A stretch of 64,000 nucleotides of DNA, taken from the NCBI GenBank assembly GCA_038496445.1, contig JALMLS010000289.1, positions 110,598 through 174,597 on the forward strand, read 5' to 3'. The translations under genes and the position numbers were made by a program. A model generated the notes under the pieces. That model saw only the letters and a list, made by a program, of their open reading frames with translations. It did not search any database and was not told the DNA's origin. Position 1 is the first letter of the stretch. Each line of letters begins with the position of its first letter. This document shows positions 1-14,630 of this stretch, in pieces. This DNA comes from Trichosphaerium sp. ATCC 40318. Lineage: Eukaryota > Discosea > Flabellinia > Trichosidae.

Positions 1-3000
1 CTGAAGGTTGATAACCTGGCGTATAACTCGTTGCAGGTATGGTAGAAACAGCAGGACCTGGGCTACCATATCCAGCATATCCACCACGGTTAGGTGTGTT
101 TGGCTGTGTGAATCCTGTAGCACCTCCGCGCTTTGGTCTGGACCTTGTATTGCTACGTTGTGATACTCCAGAAGCAGTTGGTACTGTGGAATTTTCTGTT
201 GTGAATGGGAAAGCTGGTGGACTCTGTTTGAGACCAAGAGCGTTGTAAACACGATCAAGAAGTACACCACCTTCTGTTTTTGTGAATTTTGGGTCTCTCA
301 TATGCTCCAAGTACGGCATAGCTGCTTGAAGCCTTCCTTGAGATGCCAAGATCTTGGCATATCTTTAAGAGAGTAAGTATACGTCATTTTAAACGAATTG
401 GAACGCACTCTGTGTATTTTGAAGCAAGAAGAGAAGAAACTTCTGTAGGTGCATTAGCATGAGTTAATATCTCCACACGCTCAATTAAATCTTGTAGATC
501 ATCCAACGGGTTAACTGATCGTTTCTTTTCCTTTTTTTTAAAAGTTAGATAAGGACGCATTGCGTAGTTAAGTCAATAAACGACAAAACGAAAAAAACAG
601 AACACTTTGAAGCATGCGTACTTTTTGAAGCCAAAACTCAATAGCTTTGTCATTTTTACGTGCACATATATAACACGTCAAGGCATTGTAAAAATTACCA
701 GTTTTATCTTGTGATAGGCGATCTCCTAGAGTCTCACATAGCTCAGCAGCTTCTTCTGGTGTTGCATAGCAAATAAATGTAGCAAGTGCTTGCCGCCAAT
801 ATTTTAGCTCTACATCTGCAGCAATACGCTTAAAGTCATTGTTTACAATAGCAGAAACTAATGTCATAAAAGGTCTCTTTTTACGTTGTGCTTTGAGGTA
901 GCTCGCCTGAGAAAACGTCAGATTTGATCCTATACTCTTTTTTTTCACAATGTACCTGCGCTAGGTTCCATAATGAAGCGTCTGGCGATGCCTTAGCAAT
1001 AACCAATGCATCCGCATAACGTCCTACGCGAAAGCAAGCCTCTACAGCACCACGTAGGTTACCAACCATCAAAGATCTTCAAAACAAGTTAGAAAAGTAA
1101 TTAAACTATTAATGAATACCTTGCTATAGCTGTTTCAATCTTATCAGCACTTTCAAACCTCATAGGCGTTGATTTTCTCTTTTTAATTTTTGTTGGTGTC
1201 TGTAGTTGTTCCATAGTATCAAAAGCAGATGTTTCGCCTTCTTCACCAATACCAAAACCATCTGACGCTGTTTTTAAACAGAATAAGCAACAAAAAAAAA
1301 CATGAAGAATGAACAAAAAAATCGACTTTTTGTTTACCTGACACTGCTTCTTTAACTGGCTCTTCGTACTCTTCTTCATCTTCAGGATTCTCCAAAAGAC
1401 CTTCTCCAGGGTACTTAGATAGAAATTTTGTAACTTCCTCAGCGACTTTATCAGGTGCAAACCCAAGGTATTTCATTAAATGATCTCTATTTTCTTCTGC
1501 ATCAAATGTTGCTCCAAGGAATCCCCATATTTGTTTTTCTCCTTTGTCCTTACAGTTCTCGGCTTTCTGTACGCAATACTCTCTGTAGTTTGCATTTTTG
1601 AGTACATTCTGAAGAGCATCAGCGCGCTTAGCGACTTGATTTTCTGTAACAACTGTCGACACCTAAAAAGGGGAAAAAAATCAATACAACAGACCAACAT
1701 AGAAGTCTTTCGAAAACGTACTTTAACGCTTGTTTTAGCTGCTGTGATAAGTTTACCACCAAATCCGAATGTGGCGCTGCAAGGTCGCTAGTATAAAATC
1801 AGAAGAGGTTGAGAGCAAATTGAGACATACAGCTAACCATCTTGGTGGTTTTTGAAGTACCATGCCTTCAGTACCAATATCTACAAGCGATAGAACTTTA
1901 ATCTACAAAAAACCAAAAATTAGCATTACAGAAAGAATAATCATTTTGACTTGCCTTGTTCTCTAGAGAAGCTGCTGAAGCAACGGCATTTATACAAGGA
2001 GACCATTGTACATCAACATTCCATTTAGCAGATGTTTCGACCTTAAGACATAAATAAGCTAAAGAATCTTTGTTGTTTTTGAATAGGGAATTAAAAAAAA
2101 AAGAGTTGTTTACCTCGCAAAGCACTTCTCCTGTTGATACATCCCAACATAATGTTTTATTATCCTTACCACTCGATAATAGTAAATTTGTGTCAACATC
2201 ACACCAAGACAGAGATAGTACACCCTTAGTATGTCCACGGAAAGTCTACAATTAAAAAAAAATTAAATACAACTTCAAACAAAACATGTCTTGAATCTAT
2301 CATCAACACGGCGTAAAAAGTACCTTGATAGGTCCAGCATATGTATTCTTTAAATCCCACAATTGAATAACTGGATTATTATCGTCTTCAGATGCAGTTA
2401 GAAGTTGTACATCCTAACAAACAGCATAAGAAAAAAGACAAACAAAATGTCAAACAAAAAAAAAAAAAAATACGCACAGCTGTAGGGCTCCAAGCCATAG
2501 CTTTACATTTACCGATAGAATCAGCAAAACTAATGATATGACGTCCTTTTCTCAAGTCCCAAATAGCAGTAAAACCATCATGAGAGCATGATCCGAGGAT
2601 ATGTGGTACTTTCTTATTCCATGACACGCAACTAATCTTTCCTGAGTGAGGAGACTGTGGTGTTTTCTGAACTGGTTGTGCTGGATTCTTTACGTCCCAA
2701 ATTATAATCTAAGCGTAATATAAGGTATATTTAGTGAAATGTAGTGTGTACTTTGCCGCTAGTATCACCAGAAGCGAGAAATGATTTATTGAAAGCATTA
2801 AACTCTAAAGCGCCTACTGGTCCTTGGTGTTGTATTGGTGCCGATAATTGAGACTTGGAAATGTCTCCTCTGCAAAAAACGTTGGCAAAACTTTCTAGTT
2901 TTTTTGGAGTTGTTTACGTACCCATTTATAAACGGAGAAGGGTTATATAGTTGAACAGCGCCATTAGAAAAACCACCAGCAATAATACCGTATGGTGTCG

Positions 3001-3238
3001 CTGGAGTGACGTGTCCCCACACTAGCCTGTGCGCACGCTCTGTAGTAGAAATTTTACCAAGGGAACGCATTTCTGACGATCGAGCCTTTAAATTCAAGTC
3101 AAATAACTCTACAGTGCCAGAGGCATCGAAATCGAGCGACATTGTTCCATGAAGTGTAGCTGTCGCCAAGTAACCCGGATGCTGTGTGCAAGGGCTCCAG
3201 GCCACTGCGCTTGTGAGATTTACCTCCTTTAGCTTCAT
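1..3238 (-). CDS. SEC31: SEC31-like COPII outer-coat protein (3' part cut by window edge)
   Basis: The N-terminus starts at 3238 and reads '[16 protein letters not shown]', followed by WD40 blades: '[31 protein letters not shown]', and near 2390-2627 '[27 protein letters not shown]'. This is the Sec31 N-terminal propeller. Downstream exons (1662-570) hold the helical middle region, and the part nearest the window edge (370-1) is Pro/Tyr/Gly-rich like the Sec31 hinge. In the family, Sec31 pairs with Sec13 to form the outer cage of COPII vesicles leaving the ER. At least eight short introns interrupt it; one is 2921-2870 (52 nt, minus-strand donor GTACGT). The stop codon lies outside the window. 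It is divergent from MCM5, with 121 bp between the two starts. Assignment is firm for the N-terminus; exon borders of the C-terminal half are approximate. Confidence 0.9.
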
Positions 3239-3359
3239 GGCTGTGTATAAGAACGGTAAACGTAGTTTTTTGTTGCCAACGTGGTTTTGCGAATTTGCTA
3301 GGCAAACAATTTACTAGCCAAATCCGTCTGTAATAACTTTTTGAATAATTCCCGCCGCA
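3239..3359. promoter_or_regulatory. Short divergent promoter between SEC31 and MCM5
   Basis: Only 121 bp separate the two start codons, so this stretch must carry both core promoters and both 5' leaders unless transcription starts inside a gene. I see no clear TATA box. Inferred from gene layout only. Confidence 0.5.
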
Positions 3360-6701
<3,342 letters not shown>

Positions 6702-7083
6702 GAGTTTATTCTCCTCTCACCAAAAGGGCTCTGTTATCATTGTGTTGTAATATAAGAAAAATTGAGTAAAAAAGGGTTACGCCCATGCATTGAACGTTTC
6801 AATAATAATATCTTTCTGTATATGGTGTGCATCACAGAGCGCTCGTGTGAGTAATAGTATCAAGGATTAACAGAACAATTAACGTTTAAGGTTTTTAGAA
6901 TTTCAGCGAGCATGTAGGCGTTTTCAATTGTACTGTTTAAATCATTGTTTGCTGAGGGTTTACGGTAGTTCTTATAGCTCAGTCAAGTGAATTCTAGTCG
7001 AAAAAGGTTGTATTGATCAAAAAAGGCATCTTCAGTTCACAAATAGAAACCCATTCTTTCATCGACAACTACTCCTTGCACAA
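6702..7083. other. Intergenic spacer, no gene seen
   Basis: AT-rich spacer between the MCM5 stop and the start of the repeat-protein gene. No ORF with family resemblance and no RNA gene were recognised. It should hold the MCM5 3' end and the promoter of the next gene. Confidence 0.5.
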
Positions 7084-9407
7084 ATGGCTTTTTCTACTCA
7101 TAGTGCAGTTGCACTTTGTGTTTTAGCTATGCTAGCACTAAATGGTACGCAAAACTTGTTGAATACGCACTATACGTAATTACGACTGCATTAAAACCTT
7201 AATACTTAAAGCCTCTTGCTTTTGTTTCCATGCTGATTGTACAGCTTTCTTTGTAGTTTAAACTAACGATTACGCACCTTTACGCTATCGGAAACGTAAA
7301 ACGAATCAAATGCAAGAGTTTGCAACCAAATCCTCGTATTTTTTTTTGTTCTCTTTTCTTTGTACACTATTCCAATCTTTATCGTTGCTTTGTACTGTTA
7401 TTTGTATTTTCTCCGCTAATACGATTATTAGTTACTGCGGACTTGTTCAGCGACGATTTCTTTGGCGATAAAATTGGTACCTTACGCCGCGAAACAGAAC
7501 AAAATCATCCGTGGTTTAAAACAAACACAAGAGGCGACCTCACAACAAGACTCGCTAGACCAAGACCAAAGAGTCAAGAAGAGCTTCTAATGAAGTTAGA
7601 CCCAACCCTTTTACGTCAAGCAGAACAAAACAGACAAATGAAGATCGAGTTGATCAGAGTAAACCAAGAGCGCTTGAAAAACGGCGAACCTCCTCTGTCT
7701 TTGCAAGAGTATACTGCTCAACAAGGGGGACGAGTGGGCGGTGGTAACCCTGAGGATCCATATGGCAACTACCCTGAGGACCCAAACGGCAACTATCCTG
7801 AGGACCCTAATGCTGGCGGAGATGGCGATATTTGCGCTGATCCTACTTTCGATCCTTGCAGTTATGATGGTTATCCTGCAGAGGATCCATGTCAGTTTTA
7901 CGCAGACAATCCTGATAGACAACCCGGTGATTGTCCAGCTGGGGGCGACAGTCTGGGTGCTGATCCAAGAGGCGGTGATCCTGGTGCTGATGATGGCGAT
8001 ATTTGCGCTGATCCTACTTTCGATCCTTGTAGTTTTGATGGTTATCCTGCAGAGGATCCATGTCAGTTTTACGCAGACAATCCTGACAGACAACCAGGCG
8101 ACTGTTCAGCTGAAGGTGCCGGTAGGGGTGCAGGTCCGGCCAATCCAGATGACATGGGCAACTATCCAGAAGAGGGTGATGACATGAGTAACTATCCAGA
8201 TGACATGGGCAACTATCCAGATGAAGGTGACGACATGAGCAACTACCCGGATGACATGAGCAACTATCCACAAGAGGGTGACGACATGAGCAACTATCCA
8301 GATGATATGGGCAACTATCCAGAAGGCGGCGACAGCGGTAGAGACGATGGTTTTACTGATCTAAATACTGATGCCGCTCAAAGACGCTATCAACAAGAAT
8401 ACGAAGACACCTTTGGTTCTGATGACGATATGAGTAACTACCCAGAAGAGGGTGATGACATGAGAAACTATCCAGATGATATGAGCAACTATCCTGAAGA
8501 AGGCGATATGGGCAACTATCCAGAAGAAGGTGATGACATGAGTAACTATCCAGATGACATGCGCAACTATCCAGAAGGCGACGACAGCGGTAGAGACGAT
8601 GGTTTTACTGATCTAAATACTGATGCCGCTCAAAGACGCTATCAACAAGAATACGAAGACACCTTTAGTACTGATGACGATTACAGAGATGATAGTGTTG
8701 GCCCTGACAACTGGGGAGAATCCGAGTTAGTTCCGGACAGACGGAGCACTCAAGATGATGTTTCCGATATGGAAGGAGAAGGACGACACCGCGAGTCCCA
8801 CTCAAGCACAGTCAAAACAACAAGCCGCAATAACATAATGTCCGAATTGCGAAAATTTGGCCAACAGGTCAGAGAAAAGGCAAAGGAAAAACTACCTGAA
8901 GTTGTTAGTACAGTGATAGATCATGTCACCGGTAACAACCAAGATGATGATGAAGAAGATATTGAACATCCACAAAACCGAGTTGAAGTTGGTAGAGGTA
9001 GTGTTGAACATCATCAGGATGATTTTATGGAGCATACAGTAAGGGAACCACGACAACATCTTAGCGAAAGGTTGAGAAGATTCAGTGGACGCCTATCAGC
9101 TGCCAAGGATACCAACAAGGTAGCTGTAGGTCCACGCCCATCCTCTTTGACACCTGTGCTACTCTACGGTATTATTGCTACTGGTACGTTTAAGTTCCTT
9201 TGACGTCATTGAAAACTGATCCTTTTTGGGATAGTTTTGCTTTTTTTCTTTGTGTTTTTACAGCTCTCTTATACTCTTTTTTTAGTTCTCTTCGTTATTA
9301 TTGTTGCTGCTGTTGTTGGTTTCCTTGTTATTCGTAAAAGACAGCATATTGTTCAACGTCAAAAGAACTTTGATGGTGATATGGCTTATCAACAAATGAT
9401 CGCTTAA
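7084..9407 (+). CDS. Secreted, acidic, repeat-built type I membrane protein (unknown family)
   Basis: Exon 1 (7084-7144) encodes a signal peptide, 'MAFSTHSAVALCVLAMLALN'. A GTACGC intron then joins in frame to '..VTADLFSDDFFGDK' near 7431; this 287-nt intron is long for the window, so a small extra exon is possible. The body is very acidic and modular: short NYPEDP units (about 7741-7810), two copies of a Cys-containing module 'DPTFDPCS[Y/F]DGYPAEDPCQF', many 'DDMSNYP' units, and two copies of 'GRDDGFTDLNTDAAQRR'. A last intron from about 9184 joins to a transmembrane segment, 'VLFVIIVVAAVVGFLVI', and a short basic tail ending 'AYQQMIA'. It is probably a cell-surface protein of about 640 residues. 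The acidity could suit Ca2+ binding, but that is speculation. No family was recognised. Confidence 0.8.
7741..8690 (+). repeat. In-frame coding repeats in the acidic surface protein
   Basis: Two long direct repeats are visible in the DNA: the Cys module at about 7822-7925 and again at about 7999-8100, and the 'GRDDGFTDLN..' module at about 8335-8425 and again at about 8586-8675. Between and around them lie numerous 'DDM[S/G/R]NYPEEG' units of 8-14 codons. Copies are nearly identical at base level, pointing to recent unequal exchange. Confidence 0.9.
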
Positions 9408-9894
9408 ACCGATAGAGATATTATCACTAAACTGACTTATGTGTCATTTTTCATTACTATATTATTGTTTTTTGTTTTAATCACTCGTGTATTACCCATT
9501 CTTTGCTTGTAATAATTAATTACATTCTTTGCATTGAGTTCATTTTTTACGTCGTTGTTTGAGAATGTCTACAATGGCTTGTACTATACGTGTACGAGTG
9601 CTTGCGTATACTTATCACAACAACGTTGTTGTGATACTGTTGTAGAGCGAAACTTCATTGCAGATGACAACATTGCAGTTTTTACTTGATTTTGTACTGA
9701 GCCTCCTCTTGCTTTCTTGGTTACTTCGTCTTTTATTTTTCTTGTTTTTTTCTCTTACTTGTCGCCATACACTTGAAGTAGGTTTCTAGGACATGCAAAT
9801 AAAATAATTTGAATATATTGTTTGTTGCGACGCTGTAGGCGGTAAAGTCACAAGTGTAGCGACTTGACGACATTATTAATTTTGTACTAATAAT
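9408..9894. other. Intergenic spacer, no gene seen
   Basis: AT-rich sequence after the surface-protein stop. It contains a short palindromic stretch, 'CACAACAACGTTGTTGTG', at about 9616. No ORF or RNA gene was recognised. Confidence 0.5.
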
Positions 9895-10030
9895 TTACGC
9901 GCATCATTACAAGGGAGAGTTTCACCAGTGACTTCTTTACCTTCTCTTGGTAATCACATAAACAAAGTCAGTTGGTGTAGGTCCAGCGCCTTCTGAGTTT
10001 GCCACAAACATAGCATAGACGAGGTAAGCC
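9895..10030 (-). pseudogene. Degenerate copy of the NTF2-like gene found at 47572
   Basis: On the minus strand, 10030 down to about 9895 encodes 'AYLVYAMFVANSEGAGPTP' followed by 'TDFVYVIT'. This is almost identical, in protein and DNA, to 'TYLIYAKFMANSEGAGPTP' plus 'TDFVYAIT' in the gene at 47572-48018. After 'VIT' the copy has 7 nt where the intact gene has 9, so the frame breaks and meets a stop; recognisable sequence then continues as 'VTG.T...ND'. The start, the N-terminal half and the final 'LGWA' were not found. I read it as a truncated, frameshifted duplicate. A rearranged functional exon is less likely. Confidence 0.72.
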
Positions 10031-10383
10031 CAACCTTCAAGACGGAAGAGGAGTAAAAAGGCCAAAGAAAACCTCGCAACTGCTTCTTTTGATTCTTCCT
10101 ATAAACCATTACAACAACCTTAAAATTGCTAGGAGTGTGCTTTCAATGTGTATGAGTGCTGTATAGAACGTATGGCGTTAAACAAGGATGTTGTTCGGAG
10201 ATACAAGTTCAAACTTTATTTTGTTTTTTTGGAACTTCATTGCACTTGATAACTCTCTTTATGTCACGTTTTTTCTTTTGTTTTGTTTGGTGGTTTCAAG
10301 ACGCCACTTTATTTATTGTATAGTCAAAGTTCCTGCACTGGATTTCTGTTTTTGTTTTACGACATTCCAAGTACTTCTTTAAA
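10031..10383. other. Spacer, no gene seen
   Basis: AT-rich and T-rich sequence between the pseudogene and a small ORF. The minus-strand reading just upstream of the pseudogene stays open for about 25 codons, but it matches nothing in the intact parent gene. Confidence 0.4.
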
Positions 10384-10725
10384 ATGGCTTTTGTGGTCTT
10401 ACAAGCTTCTGCTGTACTCATCCCTGAACTTAATCCTGGATCGCTTTTTTCAGCACCAGTAAGGTATCTTGAACTATGTACTATATGCTCAATCGTAATA
10501 TCCTATAGGATATGTAAAAATGAGTTGAAGAACAACAATATAAGGTTACGAGAAAACACAGGTTTTCAAAAAAAAAACTTATTTAGCCTGATACTGGTTT
10601 GCGTATTTTTATGTCTTGGTGCCAAGTCTCTTGTGTACCTTGTCACAAATATTGGCAAACCAGTCTCAGCAGCAAAGGAACATTTACAGAATTTTGAAGC
10701 AAAAAAGAAGGATTGGAATATATAG
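10384..10725 (+). CDS. Small putative membrane protein (hypothetical)
   Basis: A 113-codon uninterrupted ORF begins 'MAFVVLQASAVLIPEL'. It has a hydrophobic stretch 'YLELCTICSIVISY', a stronger one 'LFSLILVCVFLCLGAKSLVY', and a charged tail 'SAAKEHLQNFEAKKKDWNI'. Two membrane segments are plausible. I recognise no family. It could also be one exon of a longer gene. It is convergent with the glycosyltransferase-like gene to the right. Confidence 0.45.
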   Translation: MAFVVLQASAVLIPELNPGSLFSAPVRYLELCTICSIVISYRICKNELKNNNIRLRENTGFQKKNLFSLILVCVFLCLGAKSLVYLVTNIGKPVSAAKEHLQNFEAKKKDWNI

Positions 10726-10881
10726 TCACGTGTACCTTTAGTTTTTTAATATTATTAGGTTTGTAGTTTTGTGTAATCCAATCATCTCCATACCTTCATT
10801 GAAATGAGTTGATGGGCAAGAAGAAAGAAGAAAAAAACAAAGACTACCAAAGGACGAAAAAGTATGGGAATAAGTTGTAGC

Positions 10882-12616
10882 TCAACCAGCAAGTGATTGG
10901 GTTTTTTCCCGTTCTACCCATTCACCATGAAACAAGGGTGATAGTATAAACACAGGTTTTTCATGAATTGGAAGATAAGAGTACACGAGGTATGAGTTGA
11001 ATAGTACCTCGTGATGGGTAGGTTGTAGAAAAAAAATGAATAAAAAATAAATTATTTTAGGATTAAGGTGTACCAGTTGGGAAAGGCTCTTGGCCAATGA
11101 TATCCGTAAATATGAATATGTGTACGATGTGTAAAATCATATGTAAGGATTTGAGTATTACCCCTACTAAAAGAAGGTCCAACAACGCCAATTTTATTAA
11201 GCTTGTTAAGTTCTTCAATAAACCTTGCAAAAATGATGTAAGCGCACTTAAACAAGGAATATCCGAAAAAACTGTAAGAACTAACTCTAAGTAAAGGGAA
11301 ACAAGCTATATAATGCTTCGTATAATTTAAGCGGTTACTCAATACAGCAAACAAGACAAACGAACAAAGATAATTCAAAAAAAGAAGAATTCTCAAGCAA
11401 ATTATCTTACCTTCCTGTCCAATTCTTTGACGTATATCTAGTATCATCATTGACACGGAAAAACCATTCCACTCCATCTCTATGTGCTGTCATGACAGCA
11501 TCATTGTGAGCCCAGCTATTAAAGAGTCAGAAAAAACACCTCATGCTCATATTGTTCTTTTTTTTTTTGTGTACGCTGAGTGTTTCTTGAAAGGCACCAA
11601 AGACCATGAGATGTAAGAAAGTTGTACCTTATTTTCTTTAGCCCAATTTCTTACCCAATCTACAACAGCTTGCTGGCCTTCTACTTTACCGAAGAAAGGA
11701 TCTACAGTATCAACACCAAAATACAAACAATACCAGTAACCAGGTGTTAAAGAAGGGTGCAATGTTGGAAAGAAATCCTGCACTCAAGTAATTAGATAGA
11801 AAAAAAAAGACGTCAAATGCGAGGGCATTAATAAAAAAAAGCCCACGTGATGACTATGCAAACGTATTTTCACGTGAAAGAAGCAAAAGTTCATCGAAAA
11901 AAAAAAGAGCGACGCTTTTTTGTACTGAGCTAAGGACAACATATATCGACAGGTATATGATACAATCGAAAAATATCAGTGCTTGGAAGTAGTATGGTTT
12001 ATGGATGGTGAGTCAGCACGTCAAAAATAGAAACGATATTAAAAAAGGATTCAATTTGCAATCCGAAGTACCTTTATCAAGTGTATTTTCCCGAGATTCT
12101 CTTTAGTCAAATTATCACCAGCAGAAGATAATGCAGTCGTAAGAGCCACGTCACATTTTTTATCAGTATCAACAATGGGATAGGTATAAATCTTCATTGT
12201 GTTGTCCTTGAATATACGGGGAGGTACCAGACTGTACGGATACGCCTTTGTAGGCTGAAGAGATGGTGCTTCGGTGACTTCTATTTCTTTAGGTTTCTCA
12301 GTGACTTCATATTCTTGGTATGTCTTTGTTGGACGTTCTCGCGTATAACCTGGTGCAGCTGTGACAAGTTGGCCAGCGGGGAAGCTCTGTACGCGTAAAT
12401 ATTGTTATTAAAGGCAACAGAAGCGCGTTGGAGGAAATGGGAAGAGAAATTATAGTTTTTAGCTTATCACGTGATCAAAAGGGCAAAAATTGCCTTCATA
12501 GGTAATATTACGTGTTAAAACGTGCGTACGCTTGAACCATGTGTAACATACAGAATAAAAAGAGTTCCTACTGTAATAGCAGCAATAATGTAGGCAGTGT
12601 TCTTTTGCGAAGGCAT
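10882..12616 (-). CDS. Type II membrane glycosyltransferase-like protein
   Basis: The start at 12616 gives 'MPSQKNTAYIIAAITVGTLF', a single N-terminal signal anchor. A Thr/Glu/Pro-rich stem follows ('PTKTYQEYEVTEKPKEIEV'), then the luminal domain: 'MKIYTYPIVDTDKKC', 'FFPTLHPSLTPGYWYCLYFG', 'HNDAVMTAHRDGVEWFFRVN' with the acidic triad 'NDDTRY..KNWTG', 'IYGYHWPRAFPNW', and a C-terminus ending 'WVEREKTQSLAG'. The DDT motif and topology suit a Golgi glycosyltransferase, and I recall similar uncharacterised proteins from protists. Donor and acceptor cannot be told. Several short introns are present; the last exon border is tentative. It is convergent with the 10384 ORF. Confidence 0.65.
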
Positions 12617-13359
12617 TTCTGTAAAGGTCTTTTCTACCCAAGCAAAATAGGACAATATGAAACCCTTCGGAGAGTTAAATGATGCCGTAGTTTTTGTAAT
12701 TGCTACGAGTAGGATTTTTTATTCAAAATTATCCTGTAAATCACTTAAATATCTATAGGAGCACGTACAGTTTTCCTGGTTCTTTTCACGTGTTGCTACG
12801 TTGCCTACAATTAAGACACTCTATTTAAGTTTGTTTGGCAAACAAAAAAGAGCGTTTCTAGCGGATTCGTGTTGAATGCTGTCGGGAAATGGAAGTGCGC
12901 TGCATGCTTTTCACATTTACTGATGTAAAACATAGATTGGTGACTTATCCAATGTGGTAACTAATTCTATTTTATTGTACTTTCTTTCGACACATTTCCT
13001 TATCGTAAGCATATGTTGCTGGGAATCTCATTCATTAGTGAACAAAGGAACTGTGCCATAATGAGGATCAAGAATAGTAGAGAGTTTTCCAAACTAGTCC
13101 TGGCATTTCTATCAATATTCTTAAGCTTTGATGGGCTGCGATGTAACGTAGGTGTGATGGGTAGAAATTAAGAAAAAAGTGGTTTCAAGACGTGTTCGCA
13201 TACGGCTTATTTCTGACTAGCTGCGATGGCTGTTAGTAACCTAAGAAGATAAGGAGTACATCTACGGTTACCCTACAACACATTGCGTTGCGTCTAAGGC
13301 AGAGCATTCGAAGCAAATTATAAAGTACAATTACAGGTTTATTTGTTTTTACATTGGCT
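12617..13359. other. Intergenic spacer, no gene seen
   Basis: AT-rich sequence with frequent stops in all frames and scattered CACGTG sites. No coding or RNA gene was recognised. Confidence 0.5.
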
Positions 13360-14630
13360 TTAGCGAAAAGCAGTTGATGAAGACAAGACAGAAATCATCT
13401 CAGCGAATTCTCGGGATAGAATATTATGCTTCACCATTTGACCTGTATTTAAAGATGGCCATGTTACATTAGGTTGAAGTGAAATGATTGTCTTGATCTC
13501 TTCAAAAATTTGCATCCAGATATCTTTTTTCCTTTCTTGAGGTTTAAACCGCCAACAATTTCCCTTTCTCCGTTTATCAATTACTGTAGCCCACCTTTTG
13601 AAAAAAATAAGCACCAAAGATACATAGCAGCAGTTGTGTTCACACAACGAAAACAAAGCAACAAAGAATAAAAAGATTTTATTTTCGGGCGAGATTTAAC
13701 TTGGCATGGTCACGTGTACAACGTGTACGAGAGTAGGAGCGATTGTTAATGTTATTTAAATAAACTATTTTTACAATTGCTACTTTTTAGTCTTTTTCGG
13801 CGTTCACACGTGACCAACGTATTACGAAACGGTGCGTACCTTTTTATAGATTTATAAGCGCCATACGTGTCTCTAGGTCTCTTTTGCTTATATTGGCTCA
13901 ACACGCTGACGGCAGTCATGAATACTCTATCATTTCTATACAAACAAGTCAGGAGATTGTCCATGCTGTTGCGATCAACAAAAAAAATACTAGCGCAGAT
14001 CGTACATAACTACAAAGGTATCACCTTCTCTGTGAACGCCAGCTTTTAGTATCGCAGCCAAACAAACAGCATAGAGGTAAGGCTTCTTACTTCTACCCAA
14101 TACACGTTGAAGAAGTGGATCTGCTTTTAAAGCAAAATTCTGTTCACAATTTCGTTTATCCCAAGCACCCTGTTGATGAGATTTTAGCCAAAGAGGTTAA
14201 GAAGAAAAACGCAAAAAGAAAAATAAAAAGTTCGAAACTTTTTTTTTGAAGTTTAAGAAAACGAAGACTTCGACGCCATGTTCTTTGTTGATGGTACACG
14301 TACCTCTTGTTTAATACATGGTTGAAATAACTTTTTATCGTCATGTTCTACCTTCACGGGCACTACACGTGGCTCTTCTATGATACGAAAAGAGCCATGC
14401 TGATGAGTTTTCTGGATAGGTTCTTGTTTTATATAGCCAAGAGTTGACTGAGTGTGCTCAAAATTGTTACGAGATATTTGACCACCCAAGTTGTTTTGTA
14501 TAACGGGTTGATGGTTATGCAATGATTGGCATTGATAAGATGCTGGCAGTGTATCTGTCTCGAAAACAGGTAAGAAGTGTGAGATATCATGACATTGTAG
14601 TATATAGTCGGTCGGTTGGTAGTAGAGCAT
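13360..14630 (-). CDS. Unknown protein with three SUMO-consensus motifs
   Basis: The start at 14630 gives 'MLYYQPTDYILQCHDISHF'. The first exon contains three psi-K-x-E motifs within about 60 residues: 'YIKQEP', 'VKVEHD' and 'CIKQE'. A GTACGT intron follows. Exon 2 reads 'GAWDKRNCEQNFALKADPL' and 'PYLYAVCLAAILKAGVHREG'. A short intron joins it in phase to 'MDNLLTCLYRNDRVFMTAVS', and a further exon reads 'WATVIDKRRKGNCWRFKPQE' and ends 'SVLSSSTAFR'. The link between the last two parts (about 13830-13590) is long for this genome and could hide another exon or a gene boundary. Repeated SUMO sites are typical of nuclear regulators, so a chromatin or transcription role is plausible but inferred. 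Confidence 0.6.

Noticed and set aside
7611-8271. Repetitive antisense and +1 ORFs rich in Ile/Arg/Ser or Cys/His/Asp
   Set aside because: Shadows of the acidic repeat gene; repeats keep all frames open.
9600-9645. Short inverted repeat around CAACAACGTTGTTG as a possible mobile-element end
   Set aside because: No partner repeat, transposase or target duplication nearby; a chance palindrome.
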